Shown: positions 25,364 to 34,745, counted from the first letter of the stretch. The stretch: DNA of 64,000 nucleotides from an uncultured Lachnospiraceae bacterium (GCA_910588875.1 CAJURT010000016.1:1-64000); one strand, 5' to 3'. The notes: generated from the letters alone by a model not told the origin. Translations and numbers: made by a program.

Positions 25364-26128
25364 TTACAGGCGACGGATATGGAATCCTCCATCTACATCA
25401 ATATAGTTGCCTGTGGTATAACAAAAATCATCGGAACAAAAAGCACGCACTGCCTTTGCCACATCCTCCGGCCTGCCCCAGCGGGCAATGGGAAATACCC
25501 CCGACTCAATCATCCGGGTATATTTCTCCTCCACCCCCCTTGTCATATCCGTCCGGATCACCCCGGGCCGGATTTCATACACATAGATCTGCTCCGGCGC
25601 CAGCCTGTCCGCATACAATTTGGTCAGCATGGAGATGCCTGCCTTGGACACACAGTACTCCCCCCGGCTCGTGGAAGAAACCTCGGCAGAACAAGAGGAA
25701 ATATTGATAATCGTCCCCCGCTTGCCGCCCCGCACCTCCTGCTTCATCATCTGCAGAGCCACTGCCTGGGTCAGAAACATATTCGACTTTGTATTGGTAT
25801 TCAGCACATCATCAAAACTCTCTTCCGACATGGCAAGAAGATCTGACCGCACCTTCGGTGCCACCCCCGCATTATTCACCAATACATGGATTTCCCCCAG
25901 GCCATCCACCGCCTCCCTTACAATCCGCTTCCGGTCATCCCCGTTTCCCACATCCCCGTAAAGCCAGAGATAATCCACCCCCGCCTCCTTGAGGGCCTCC
26001 CTGCTCCCGGGATAATGCTCCTCTCCCCTGGTAGCCACCAAAGCCACCCGGTACCCGGCCCTTCCCAGTTCCTTCACAATAGCCAGCCCAATCCCCCGGC
26101 TTCCGCCCGTAACCAACGCTGTCCGCAT
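25364..26128 (-). CDS. SDR-family oxidoreductase (FabG-like)
   Basis: The 254-residue protein has the NAD(P)-binding TGGSRGIG motif (8-15), NNAGVAP, and catalytic YCVSK (Y-x3-K) preceded by Ser residues near SSCSAEVSS. These are all features of classical short-chain dehydrogenases. It should reduce or oxidise a hydroxyl on a sugar acid or similar molecule. It lies upstream of the FAD oxidoreductase in the operon, with which it is probably co-translated (17-base gap). FabG assignment is unlikely in this context. Confidence 0.88.
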   Translation of the reverse strand: MRTALVTGGSRGIGLAIVKELGRAGYRVALVATRGEEHYPGSREALKEAGVDYLWLYGDVGNGDDRKRIVREAVDGLGEIHVLVNNAGVAPKVRSDLLAMSEESFDDVLNTNTKSNMFLTQAVALQMMKQEVRGGKRGTIINISSCSAEVSSTSRGEYCVSKAGISMLTKLYADRLAPEQIYVYEIRPGVIRTDMTRGVEEKYTRMIESGVFPIARWGRPEDVAKAVRAFCSDDFCYTTGNYIDVDGGFHIRRL

Positions 26129-26210
26129 CCAATCCCTCCTCTTTGAATCTAAATACCATGATGTTTACCAATCACTTAATATCCTTCCTACTATTCTCGC
26201 CAATACCCAG

Positions 26211-26451
26211 CCTTGGAGAAGGGAGCGGGGCGTCGGCTTGCCGGTCAGGGGCTTTTGACTTTTGCAGGGATTTAGAAGCCCTTAAGCTTCCGGATTTTGT
26301 GTTGAAACGAAAATACACACTGTTTGAGCGAAGCGAGTTTGTGTATTTTCGTTTCGCTTTTCGCAAAATAAGGAAGATTTAGGGCTTCTTAATCCCGAAA
26401 CGGGAAAAAGCCCCAGACCGGCAAGCCGACGCCCCGCTCCCTTCTCCAAGG
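26211..26451. repeat. Large palindromic element, about 241 bp
   Basis: The outer arms (26211-26246 and 26416-26451) are perfect 36-base inverted copies, extended by about 9 more pairs. Further inward the two halves stay similar, with an inner hairpin around 26310-26352 (CGAAAATACACA and TGTGTATTTTCG). It lies between the SDR gene (stop side of the TRAP genes) and dctM and holds no convincing ORF. It could be a MITE-like or repetitive palindromic element, or a structured RNA that tunes expression within the operon. Confidence 0.85.
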
Positions 26452-26470
26452 CGTACCTCCAGCGATACCT

Positions 26471-27763
26471 TCACTTCATAATCAGATTCGGCAGCGTCAT
26501 CGTCAGCGCCGGGACAAAAGTAACCAAAAGCAGTGTAACCAGCATCGGCAGATAAAGAGGTAGCATTGCCCTGGACACCTTCTCGATTTTCATGTTCCCG
26601 ATGGCGCACCCCGCAAAAAGGGCAGTCCCCACCGGAGGCGTACACAGCCCAATCCCCAGATTCAGCATCATCATAACACCGAACTGAATGGGATCCATGC
26701 CAAACTTCGTCACCACTGGCAGCAGAATCGGCGCCATAATCAGCACCAGCGGCGCCAAATCCATCACACAGCCCAAAACCAGCAAAATCAGGTTAATCAG
26801 GAGAAGCACCACAACCTTATTGTCACTGATGCTCAAAAGCATATTGGTGGCCAATGTGGGTACATTCAGGTATGCCATCACCCATCCAAAAGCCCCTGCC
26901 GCCGCAATCAGCGCATAAACCATGGCCAGGGTCTTCACCGTATTCCCCAGCACCACCGGGATATCCTCCAGTTTCAGTTCCTTATAGACAAAAAATCCCA
27001 CCAGAGAACAGTAGATACAGGCCACCGCCGCCGATTCCGTGGCCGTAAAAAAGCCCGCCGACACCCCGCCGATGATAATCACCATAGCCAGCATGGCAAA
27101 AAAGGTATCCTTCGTCACCCGGAGCGCTTCCCTAAGGCCAATCCGCTTCCCCTTGGGATAGTTCCTCTTCTTGGAGATCAGATAGCACATCACCATCAGG
27201 GCGATCCCCAGAAGAATTCCCGGCACATACCCTGCACAGAACAGGCTTCCCACCGAAACCCCGCCAGCCACCATGGAATAGAGAACCATATTATGGCTGG
27301 GCGGGATGATCAGCCCCTGGCACGAACTTGCCACGGTAACGGCAATGGAAAAATCCTTGTCATAGCCTGCCTCCTCCATCATAGGGATTTCCAGCGTCCC
27401 CAGGGAAGACACATCCGCAATAGCCGAGCCGGAGATCCCTCCAAACAGCATGGAGGCCAATACATTCACATGCGCCAGCCCCCCGGTAATCTGCCCCACA
27501 CAGATATTGGCAAAGGCCAGCAGCCGGCTGGAAATCCCTCCTGCAGCCATAATCTCCCCCATCAGGATAAAAAAGGGAATCGCCAGCAAGGAAAAAGAAT
27601 TCAGCTGCTTTGACATCTGCTGCACCATAGTCATCACCGGCACATCAATATACAGCAAGGTAAAAGCCGTGGCAATAATCATGGAAAAGGTAATCGGACA
27701 CTTTACCACAATCAGAACCACAAAAGTCATCAGAAGAATCACGATTGCCACATTAGGATTCAT
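26471..27763 (-). CDS. dctM: TRAP transporter large permease (DctM)
   Basis: The 430-residue protein is hydrophobic throughout with about 12 membrane segments and the DctM features: ALPFFILMGE-like segment AIPFFILMGEIMAAGG, GSAIADVSSLGT, and late GIGLCTPPVGTALFAG. DctM forms the transport channel of tripartite Na+-coupled uptake systems for organic acids. The start codon overlaps the dctQ stop as ATGA. Fused or coupled expression with DctQ is usual. The likely substrate is a sugar acid, inferred from neighbours. Confidence 0.95.
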   Translation of the reverse strand: MNPNVAIVILLMTFVVLIVVKCPITFSMIIATAFTLLYIDVPVMTMVQQMSKQLNSFSLLAIPFFILMGEIMAAGGISSRLLAFANICVGQITGGLAHVNVLASMLFGGISGSAIADVSSLGTLEIPMMEEAGYDKDFSIAVTVASSCQGLIIPPSHNMVLYSMVAGGVSVGSLFCAGYVPGILLGIALMVMCYLISKKRNYPKGKRIGLREALRVTKDTFFAMLAMVIIIGGVSAGFFTATESAAVACIYCSLVGFFVYKELKLEDIPVVLGNTVKTLAMVYALIAAAGAFGWVMAYLNVPTLATNMLLSISDNKVVVLLLINLILLVLGCVMDLAPLVLIMAPILLPVVTKFGMDPIQFGVMMMLNLGIGLCTPPVGTALFAGCAIGNMKIEKVSRAMLPLYLPMLVTLLLVTFVPALTMTLPNLIMK

Positions 27764-28293
27764 TCCTGCCCCTCCTTTCTGTCCTGCCCCGGGGCAGTAT
27801 CTGTTTTCTTATATTCCTTCAGCCCCAGGATATCCAGCAAGGTAAAATAAATGATGCACACACCGCTGACCGGAATCATGATATACATCAGGGAAGCCGG
27901 AAGCTTGGTTACCGGAAGCTTGGAGTCCATGGTGGAAAGCACCATCCGCACACCATAATAGGTAAAAAACACCCCCACCAGCAGCGTAATCACCCGGTTC
28001 ATCCGGTCCACCACCCTCTTCACCGGCCTGGGAAAACCATCGTAAAACAGTTCCACTCCAATATGAAGCCCCTTCTCCGCCCCGATGGCAATCCCCAGAA
28101 ATGCCATCCAGATGGTAAGCAGCAGCGCCACCTCCTGGTTCCAGCGGATATTGGTATGCAGGACATTCCTGCATACCACCTGGGCACAGATGATCAGAAT
28201 CACCACCGCCAAAACCCACCTCGTATATCCATAAATGACCTTATAAACAAGGTTAAATATATCTACCAAAAGCTTTTTAAAACCATTCTGCAT
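27760..28293 (-). CDS. dctQ: TRAP transporter small permease (DctQ)
   Basis: The start is set at 28293 (MQNGFKKLLVDIFNLV), with AGGAGG six bases upstream; a longer ORF extends to 28416. The 177-residue protein has four membrane helices and the DctQ region NIRWNQEVALLLTIWMAFLGIAIGAEKGLHIGVE. DctQ couples to DctM and stabilises the complex. The stop overlaps the dctM start. Confidence 0.93.
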   Translation of the reverse strand: MQNGFKKLLVDIFNLVYKVIYGYTRWVLAVVILIICAQVVCRNVLHTNIRWNQEVALLLTIWMAFLGIAIGAEKGLHIGVELFYDGFPRPVKRVVDRMNRVITLLVGVFFTYYGVRMVLSTMDSKLPVTKLPASLMYIMIPVSGVCIIYFTLLDILGLKEYKKTDTAPGQDRKEGQE

Positions 28294-28396
28294 GACCTGC
28301 CTCCTAATCATCTGCCCGACAAACCCGCCAGGGGGAGCCCTACGCTGCACAGTATTTACTGCACAGTATTCTCTTCTCAGCATCTCCCCACAACAT

Positions 28397-29527
28397 TTAC
28401 TCCCCGGCAGCCACAATCTGGTCGATCAAATCCTTGTACGCCCCGCCCTCATATTCATACCAGATCGGCTTGCAGGCCTCCTGGAAAAGTTCCAGTTCCT
28501 CCGGGGTAAGTTCTGTGATCGTCACCGGGTTCTCCAACAGCTTTTTCTTTGATTCCTCCTCAGCCTCTGCCCAAAGTTCCTTCTGGTACTCCCAGGACTC
28601 CAGGGCCGTCTCGTCAATAATCTTCAGATCCTCCTCACTCAGCTTTTCCCTGGACTTCTCCCCCATCACCAGGATATCCGCCGAACGGGTGTGATGGTCT
28701 TCCACAAAATAGGGAGCAACCTCAAAATGGGACTGATCCAGATAATTGACAATGGAATTCTCCGCAGCATCCACCACCCCGGTCTGCAACGCAGAATACA
28801 CTTCCGAGTAAGCCGTGGCCACGGACTGTCCGCCCAGCCTTTCCACCATGGACATCATCAGTTCAGACTCCTGCACCCGCACCAGCATCCCCTTCATATC
28901 CTCCGGGCTGTGGATCTCCTTCTTCGTATTATAAAAGCATCTGGTTCCCCCGTCATAATAGGTAAGGCCGTAAAGCTTTTTCTCCTTCATCTTGTCCCCC
29001 CGAAGGATCCCCATCCCCACATCTCCTCCATGAACCTTCCAGAAATGCTCCGTATCCTTATAAATATAAGGCATCATAAGAGCATTGTAATCATCCACAA
29101 AGTTCGTCATGGTAGACAAATCCGCCTTCACAATATCCATACCCCCGAACTGGGCCTGCTCCAGGCAGGAAATGGCATCCCCCAAAGTTCCGTTGTTATA
29201 GACCTCAATGTTCACACGCCCGTCTGTGCGCTCCCGCACCTGGTCAGCAAACCACTCCACCGCAACGGTCGTGCAGTTCCCGTCCGGCTGGTTGTTGGAA
29301 AGCTTCAGGGTAACGGTTTCACCGGAGGCAGCAGCCTTGGCTCCGTCATCTCCCTTCTCCTCCCCCTTTGCTTCCTCTCCTTTTGCCTCTCCTCCCTGTG
29401 CCGCCAAATCCTCTTTGGCTGCCTCATTTACCTGGGAAGCCCCGCTCTCAGGAGCCTTCCCGCCTCCCTGGCAGGCCGTCAATGCCAATGCAAGCCCCAG
29501 TACCACCATTACACTGCTTTTTTTCAT
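28397..29527 (-). CDS. dctP: TRAP transporter substrate-binding lipoprotein (DctP)
   Basis: The 376-residue protein has a lipoprotein signal (LTAC, Cys19) followed by a low-complexity Gly/Glu/Lys linker (about 20-70). A DctP ligand-binding fold then begins TVTLKLSNNQPDG. It has SGxxxDxxKAxxSxxxxN-type features including the conserved Arg region RVQESELMMSM. It captures a carboxylated substrate outside the membrane and delivers it to DctQM. The SDR gene lies 387 bases upstream. Confidence 0.93.
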   Translation of the reverse strand: MKKSSVMVVLGLALALTACQGGGKAPESGASQVNEAAKEDLAAQGGEAKGEEAKGEEKGDDGAKAAASGETVTLKLSNNQPDGNCTTVAVEWFADQVRERTDGRVNIEVYNNGTLGDAISCLEQAQFGGMDIVKADLSTMTNFVDDYNALMMPYIYKDTEHFWKVHGGDVGMGILRGDKMKEKKLYGLTYYDGGTRCFYNTKKEIHSPEDMKGMLVRVQESELMMSMVERLGGQSVATAYSEVYSALQTGVVDAAENSIVNYLDQSHFEVAPYFVEDHHTRSADILVMGEKSREKLSEEDLKIIDETALESWEYQKELWAEAEEESKKKLLENPVTITELTPEELELFQEACKPIWYEYEGGAYKDLIDQIVAAGE

Positions 29528-29800
29528 GTTCTCTTCTCTCCTTTTATTTTTTTATGCATCGGTACCCTCAGCGGACAAGGAAAGACTCCGCTTTCTTGTC
29601 CCCTGGGGATATCCGGCCGAGAACAAATCCCGCCGCCCCGGTGCATGAATTCACCATGTTATTTCCTTCCATTCAAACCGAAGGTGTGCCGCCGGCACGC
29701 GGCGCCCTCCTCCAATGCCATGACGTGCCGGCACCTTTGCCTTCCGTCAAATAACGCAGGATACATTTGCAGTCTGCAAACCAACCAAACAAGGCGATGC
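29528..29800. other. Long intergenic region with hairpins, no gene seen
   Basis: No ORF with coding character was found here. It contains a hairpin with GGACAAGG/CTTTCTTGTCC arms around 29573-29601 and an imperfect GC-rich inverted repeat around 29680-29741 (GCCGGCACG with CGTGCCGGC). These may be processing or terminator structures between the first SDR gene and dctP. Confidence 0.5.
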
Positions 29801-29919
29801 GTACCGGAAATGCTACCATACCGAAAATGCTGCCGTACCGAAAATACTACCGTACCGAAAATGCTGCCATACCAAAAATGCTACCGTACCGAAAATGCTT
29901 CCGTACTGAAAATGCTACC
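29801..29919. repeat. 17-bp minisatellite, seven copies, touching the SDR stop codon
   Basis: Seven 17-base units of the form (G/A)TACCGAAAATGCTNCC lie head to tail, and a partial eighth unit runs into the SDR gene's final codons (stop at 29915). A unit length not divisible by three and placement over a stop suggest non-coding slippage expansion. Confidence 0.85.
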
Positions 29920-30664
29920 GTACCGAATACCCGCCGTCCACCGGAATCATCACCCCGGTGATATAATCAGAAGCCCGGGAAGCCAAAAATACCGCCACCC
30001 CCTCAAAATCCTCCGGCCTCCCCCACCGCCCGGCAGGTATCCTCTCGTCTATGGGCTTCCTTTTCAAAGGATCACTCCAGACTGCCCGGGTAAGTTCGGT
30101 CTGGATATATCCGGGGGCAATGGCATTTACACAGATCCCGAAGGGGGCAAATTCGTTGGAAAGAGCCTTCGTCATGCCCATGATCCCATGCTTGGAGCAG
30201 GTATACCCGCTCACCTCAAATCCGCCGAAGGTGGTAAACAGAGAAGCGGTATTAATAATCTTCCCCCGGATCCCCCTCTCCCTGAAATGCACGGCCGCCC
30301 TCTGGGACAAAAGATAAGCCGCCTTCAGATTCACAGCCACCACCTTGTCAAACATCTCCTCCGGGTACTCAAAGGCTGTCCTCCGGTACTGCATCCCTGC
30401 ATTGTTAAACAGGATATCCACGGCTCCCGCCTCTGCCACCAGCTTCTCCCACACTCTGTAAACAGCGCCGGAATCTGACAAATCCACCTGATAGCAATCG
30501 CATCCCCCGCCCGCAGCCATGACTTTCTCCCTGGTATCCTCCAAATCCCCGATATCCAGGGCAATCACATGGGCGCCCGCCTTCGCCAAACCAATGGCAA
30601 TCCCCTGGCCAATGCCGGTCGCACAGCCTGTGACCACCGCCTTTTTTCCCTCTAATGGTAACAT
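29915..30664 (-). CDS. SDR-family oxidoreductase, KduD-like
   Basis: The 249-residue protein has TGCATGIGQGIA (NAD binding), NNAGMQYR, catalytic YTCSK, and the ending RWGRPEDFEGVAVFLASRASDYITGVMIPVDGG, characteristic of 2-deoxy-D-gluconate 3-dehydrogenase (KduD) relatives. It probably oxidises a keto-deoxy or uronate derivative. It is the first gene of the LacI/TRAP operon, directly behind the operator-rich promoter. The last codons lie inside a 17-bp repeat array. The assignment to KduD is by similarity and context. Confidence 0.82.
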   Translation of the reverse strand: MLPLEGKKAVVTGCATGIGQGIAIGLAKAGAHVIALDIGDLEDTREKVMAAGGGCDCYQVDLSDSGAVYRVWEKLVAEAGAVDILFNNAGMQYRRTAFEYPEEMFDKVVAVNLKAAYLLSQRAAVHFRERGIRGKIINTASLFTTFGGFEVSGYTCSKHGIMGMTKALSNEFAPFGICVNAIAPGYIQTELTRAVWSDPLKRKPIDERIPAGRWGRPEDFEGVAVFLASRASDYITGVMIPVDGGYSVR

Positions 30665-30690
30665 ACCCTTTTTCCTCCTGGCTTATGTAT

Positions 30691-30747
30691 GAAAACGGTT
30701 TCTTGTGTTTGTATGTATATATTAACTCATGAAAACGGTTTCGTCAA
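30691..30747 (-). promoter_or_regulatory. LacI-type operators and promoter of the TRAP/SDR operon
   Basis: TTGACG (30742-30747) and TAATAT (30719-30724) on the minus strand are separated by exactly 17 bases. Two copies of GAAAACGGTTTC lie at 30731-30742, inside the spacer, and at 30691-30702, just past the predicted start. They are 40 bases apart, about four helical turns. They match GalR/LacI operators and are probably bound by the regulator encoded at 22324-23331. Confidence 0.8.
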
Positions 30748-30844
30748 GGGGTTTTTATGCTTTTTTTATTATTTGTTATTAGTTTCAATGGAACTGTCAT
30801 GTCCTGACTCTATACTTAGCAGACAAGGAGAAGGGCCAAAAAAC

Positions 30845-30880
30845 AAAAAAGCTGGTATATTGGTTTAACAATATACCAAC
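30845..30880 (-). terminator. Terminator downstream of the orphan ABC permease
   Basis: Arms GGTATATTG (30854-30862) and CAATATACC (30869-30877) have a 6-base loop. In the minus direction they are followed by AGCTTTTTTGTTTTTT. It lies just past the permease stop at 30912. Confidence 0.85.
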
Positions 30881-30911
30881 CTTTTCTGCCTGATTTTTTC
30901 CGCTGCTGTAT

Positions 30912-31766
30912 TTATGAAACCTTTTTCTCCAGCCACGCAATCCCCTGGTACAGCATGGCTGACAGGATGCAAAGGAGCACAATACTCATCATTACCAAAT
31001 CCAGTTTAAACACCTGACTGCCGTAAATAATCAAATACCCCAGCCCCCGCTGGGCTGCCAGAAACTCCCCGATGATCACCCCCACCAGGCACAGCCCGAT
31101 ATTGACCTTCATGTTGCTGATGATCAGCGGCACGGATCCCGGCAGCAGAACTTTGGTCAGCACATCCACCCTGTTCCCTCCCAGGGAACGGATCAGCTTG
31201 ATCTTATCCTCATCCATGGAGGCAAATCCGTTATGCAGGGTCAGTATGGAACCGAACACCGCCACAGATACCGCCGCCACCACAATGGTGTGCACATGGT
31301 TTCCCAGCCACACGATCAGCATAGGGGCCAGGGCTGACTTGGGCAGGCTGTTTAGCATCACCAGGTAGGGTTCCATCACCTCCGAAACGCTGCGGCTGGA
31401 CCAGAGCACCACTGCCGCCAGAAGCCCCAGCGCCACCACCAGCCCAAAACTGACCAGGGTCTCAAACAAGGTGATTCCAACATGCCCTAAAATGCTTCCG
31501 TCCCGTACCATCCCCCAAAAACAAAAAAACACCCTGGAGGGAGAACTGAAGATAAAATCATCAATGATCCCCAGCCTCGCACAGAGTTCCCATATAGCCA
31601 GCAAAAGCACGAGCAGCATCACCCGGCAGACTGCCACATTCCTCCGGTGAAGCCATTCCTGCTCCTCGTATTCCCTCTGTGCCCGGCTCTCTGCCAGCCT
31701 CCGCCCTTTGGCTTCGGCAGGCTGTCCGGCCACAGATATCTTCTTTCTTTTCCGCCTCATTTCCAA
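30912..31766 (-). CDS. ABC transporter permease, SsuC/TauC-like, without partners
   Basis: The 284-residue protein has a charged N-terminal tail of about 45 residues, then six membrane helices and the cytoplasmic loop with GGNRVDVLTKVLLPGSVPLI and GEFLAAQRGLGYLI. This is the BPD_transp_1 family that imports sulfonates, nitrate or thiamine-related ligands. No ATPase or binding protein gene is adjacent, and a terminator follows, so it is either served by components elsewhere or is a relic. Its ORF appears intact. Confidence 0.82.
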   Translation of the reverse strand: MEMRRKRKKISVAGQPAEAKGRRLAESRAQREYEEQEWLHRRNVAVCRVMLLVLLLAIWELCARLGIIDDFIFSSPSRVFFCFWGMVRDGSILGHVGITLFETLVSFGLVVALGLLAAVVLWSSRSVSEVMEPYLVMLNSLPKSALAPMLIVWLGNHVHTIVVAAVSVAVFGSILTLHNGFASMDEDKIKLIRSLGGNRVDVLTKVLLPGSVPLIISNMKVNIGLCLVGVIIGEFLAAQRGLGYLIIYGSQVFKLDLVMMSIVLLCILSAMLYQGIAWLEKKVS

Positions 31767-31907
31767 TCCTCCTTGCCAAGCAGAATATCTGCTGCTTTAT
31801 TATATGCCGGAGGATCCGGGCGTGTTTCTTATTCTTCTGAAATCCCTAGAGTGTGTTTAGAATGTGTTGACCGCATTATATCTGGCCAGCACACTGAGGG
31901 TCAAAAC

Positions 31908-32777
31908 TCAATTAGTCAAAAAACCTTTGCCGATAATCTCGCTGGAATTAGAGATCAGAATAAAGGCTGAGGGTTCCACCCTGCGGATGTAATTGCGCAG
32001 TTTCACCGCCTGCACCCGTTTCATGGTAGTCATGATGACTGTCTTGTCATGATGGGTAAATGCCCCCTCAGCCCGGTATGTGGTGGCACTGCGGTGCAGT
32101 TCATTGATAATAAAATCGCAGATTGGTTGTGGGTCATCACAGATGATATTGAAGCATTTACACAGATTCATATTCTCGATCACGTCATCGATGACCAGCG
32201 ATTTTGCCATCAGCCCCAGCGTGGAGAACAGCCCCGTAGTCGGCCCAAACACAAAAAATGCCATCACCACCGAGGTCACATCCACCACCAGCAGTGCAGT
32301 TCCAATGTTCATGCTGGTATGTTTTTTGAGGATCATAGCGATAATATCCGTGCCGCCGCTGGAAGCGCCGATATTGAACAATACTGCCGAGCCAAAGCCC
32401 GGGCAGAAAATTGCAAAAATCAGTTCCAAAAGAGGTTCCTTCGTCAATGGGCCGCTAAGCGGGCACAACCGCTCTAATGCCGAGAGGCTGAAAGACATCA
32501 GCATACTGGCATAAACCGTCTTCACCCCCACATCAGTCCCCAAAAACAGAAATCCCAATACCAACAGCCCGGTATTGACAAAAAAAGTAAAATCGCCTGC
32601 CGAAAACCTGGTGATTTTCGCAATCACCGTGGAAAAGCCTGTCACGCCGCCAAATGCAAAATTGTTTGGAAACTTAAAAAAATAGATTCCAATCACCATG
32701 ATCCAGATGCTCATGGTAATCATCCCATACTCCGCCAGTTTTCTCAAAACCGGATTCTGAATTTCCCTGGTAGCCAT
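31908..32777 (-). CDS. YitT-family membrane protein
   Basis: The start is set at 32777 (MATREIQNPVLRK), with GGAGGG upstream; an alternative reaches 32804. The 289-residue protein has five or six N-terminal membrane helices with PNNFAFGGVTGFSTV and FNIGASSGGTDIIAMIL motifs of the YitT family. It ends in a cytoplasmic DUF2179 domain (TYRAEGAFTHHDKTVIMTTM). Function of the family is unknown; it is widespread in Firmicutes. Confidence 0.9.
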   Translation of the reverse strand: MATREIQNPVLRKLAEYGMITMSIWIMVIGIYFFKFPNNFAFGGVTGFSTVIAKITRFSAGDFTFFVNTGLLVLGFLFLGTDVGVKTVYASMLMSFSLSALERLCPLSGPLTKEPLLELIFAIFCPGFGSAVLFNIGASSGGTDIIAMILKKHTSMNIGTALLVVDVTSVVMAFFVFGPTTGLFSTLGLMAKSLVIDDVIENMNLCKCFNIICDDPQPICDFIINELHRSATTYRAEGAFTHHDKTVIMTTMKRVQAVKLRNYIRRVEPSAFILISNSSEIIGKGFLTN

Positions 32778-32923
32778 TTCCCTTCCCTCCCCGAATGGGT
32801 ACAAAACATAAAATAAAACGGGCGGCAGAATCCTCTCCCGCCACCCACAATATACTCCCGCCCGGCTCCAAAGGCAAACACCATTATCCCTGGATAATCC
32901 ACAATCAGAATACTGTTGCCGTC

Positions 32924-34648
32924 TTAACGGAATCCCGTCCTTTCCGCCTCCTGCACCAACTGCAGGAATTCCTTGCGGTAACCGTCCGAATCTGCCCGGA
33001 CGCAGGGCTCCGCCAGTTCCATCACATGCCCCAGACTGGCATTTCCCTTATTTTCGCTGTCCCGAAGCACCATTCCAAATTCTGCCACTGCCGATGCAAA
33101 CCGCAGATTATCCGACATTTCCCGGCGGTAGCTGTCCGCCTCCACCGGATACTCCACCAGCTTGCTTGTATCACCGTTCGGCGCCTTGTAGCGCAGGCTC
33201 ACCGTCAAAAGTTCCGTGCTGCCTGCCGGTTCCCCGGCCTGCTGGTACTTAAGCTTCTGGCCGCCGCCCTCCCCGGGTATAATCTCATACAGTGCCGTAA
33301 CGGTGTGCCCGGCACCAATCTCCCCGGCATCTACCTTGTCATTATGGAAGTCTTCGTTTTTCAGCAGACGGTTTTCATACCCCACCAGGCGGTATCCTGC
33401 CACATACCGGGGATTGAACTCCACCTGAATCTTAACATCCTTCGCCACGGTGATCAGGGTGCCGCCCATCTCATCCACCAGCACTTTCTTTGCCTCATAG
33501 AGACTGTCTAAATAGTTGTAGTTGCCGTCACCGTTATCTGCCAGGGCCTCCATCTTGTTATCCTTGATATTGCCGGTGCCAACGCCCAGCACAGACAGAT
33601 GGACGCCGCTTTTCTTCTTTTCCTTAATCAGCCGGACCAGCCCGCCCTCACTGCTGATGCCCACATTCAGATCCCCGTCCGTAGCCAGGATTACCCGGTT
33701 GTTGCCTCCTGGGATAAAATTCTTCTCCGCAAGGGCGTATGCCTTTTGGATCCCTGCTTCCCCTGCTGTGGAACCTCCTGCCTCCAGATCCTCCAGCGCC
33801 GCAACAATCTTCGCCTTTTCACTGCCAGGCACCCCATCCAGCACCACCGACTCATATCCGGCATACGTGACAATGGACACCCGGTCATCAGCCGTCAGGT
33901 TCTCTGCCAGCATAGCAAATGCCTTCTGGACCAACGGCAGTTTGTCATCCGAATACATGGACCCTGACACATCCAGCAAAAACACAAAGTTCGATGCCGG
34001 ACGGTCCTCAAAATCAATGTCCTTTGCCTGCAGGCCCACCATCAGCAGACGATGTCCCTCATTCCAGGGGCAGTCCCCATACTCAGTCGTCACGGCAAAG
34101 GGCTCCCCCTCCTTTGGCTGCGGGTAATCATAGTCAAAATAATTGATCAGTTCCTCTATCCGCACCGCATCTGCCGGAATACTGCCGCCTGCACGGATCA
34201 TCCGCCGAACATTCCCGTAGGAAGCCGTATCCACATCCACCGAAAAAGTGGACAATGGATCCTCTGCCACACTTTTATATCCATTTTCCGAAATATAGCT
34301 ATACTCCTCCGTGTTAAAATCCTCCGGCCCATATGCTTGCCGGTATTTGCCAGCCATGGGGGCTGAGGATTTGCCAGTATTCTCCATCGGCGTCCCGGCT
34401 AAATCATTAGCTTCCATCTTCTCGCTGACATCCTTCTCTTCCTCATAGTATTCTTCTGCCGGATATGCCCCCTCATCCTCATAAGCCCCTGCATCTCCGG
34501 CCGCCCATGTGGCAGCCGCCGCTGTGGTCTCTGTCATTGTTGCGGAGGAAGCGCCCCCGCCGGCTCCGCACCCGCTCATCACCCCTGCCGCTGCCAACAG
34601 CCCGATTCCCAACAGATATCCTGATAATCCCTGCACTTTTTTCTTCAT
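32924..34648 (-). CDS. VWA-domain lipoprotein (YfbK-like)
   Basis: The start is chosen at 34648 (MKKKVQGLSGYLLG) with GGGAGGAG upstream. The 574-residue product has a signal ending near MSGC (Cys27) and an acidic linker. A conserved VWA-associated N-terminal segment (EEYSYISENGYKSVAEDPLSTFSVDVDTASY) follows, then a VWA domain with MIDAS DVSGS and LATDGDLNVG, and a C-terminal DUF3520-type region. Such proteins sit on the outer face and bind partners through a metal ion. It is the third gene of a sigma factor / anti-sigma-like / VWA unit, so expression may be sigma-dependent. Confidence 0.88.
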   Translation of the reverse strand: MKKKVQGLSGYLLGIGLLAAAGVMSGCGAGGGASSATMTETTAAAATWAAGDAGAYEDEGAYPAEEYYEEEKDVSEKMEANDLAGTPMENTGKSSAPMAGKYRQAYGPEDFNTEEYSYISENGYKSVAEDPLSTFSVDVDTASYGNVRRMIRAGGSIPADAVRIEELINYFDYDYPQPKEGEPFAVTTEYGDCPWNEGHRLLMVGLQAKDIDFEDRPASNFVFLLDVSGSMYSDDKLPLVQKAFAMLAENLTADDRVSIVTYAGYESVVLDGVPGSEKAKIVAALEDLEAGGSTAGEAGIQKAYALAEKNFIPGGNNRVILATDGDLNVGISSEGGLVRLIKEKKKSGVHLSVLGVGTGNIKDNKMEALADNGDGNYNYLDSLYEAKKVLVDEMGGTLITVAKDVKIQVEFNPRYVAGYRLVGYENRLLKNEDFHNDKVDAGEIGAGHTVTALYEIIPGEGGGQKLKYQQAGEPAGSTELLTVSLRYKAPNGDTSKLVEYPVEADSYRREMSDNLRFASAVAEFGMVLRDSENKGNASLGHVMELAEPCVRADSDGYRKEFLQLVQEAERTGFR

Positions 34649-34745
34649 AAAATACTCCTCCCTTACTGCCCGGACTCCCGGTGCAGGGGCCATAAAAGAA
34701 ATCGCCCCTGACAAGCACATGGGAATCCATACGGCAATCCGTAAT

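Noticed and set aside
26172..26366. Small ORFs in the 26.2-26.4 kb gap
   Set aside because: They lie inside the palindrome and mirror its sequence; no protein family or ribosome site supports them.
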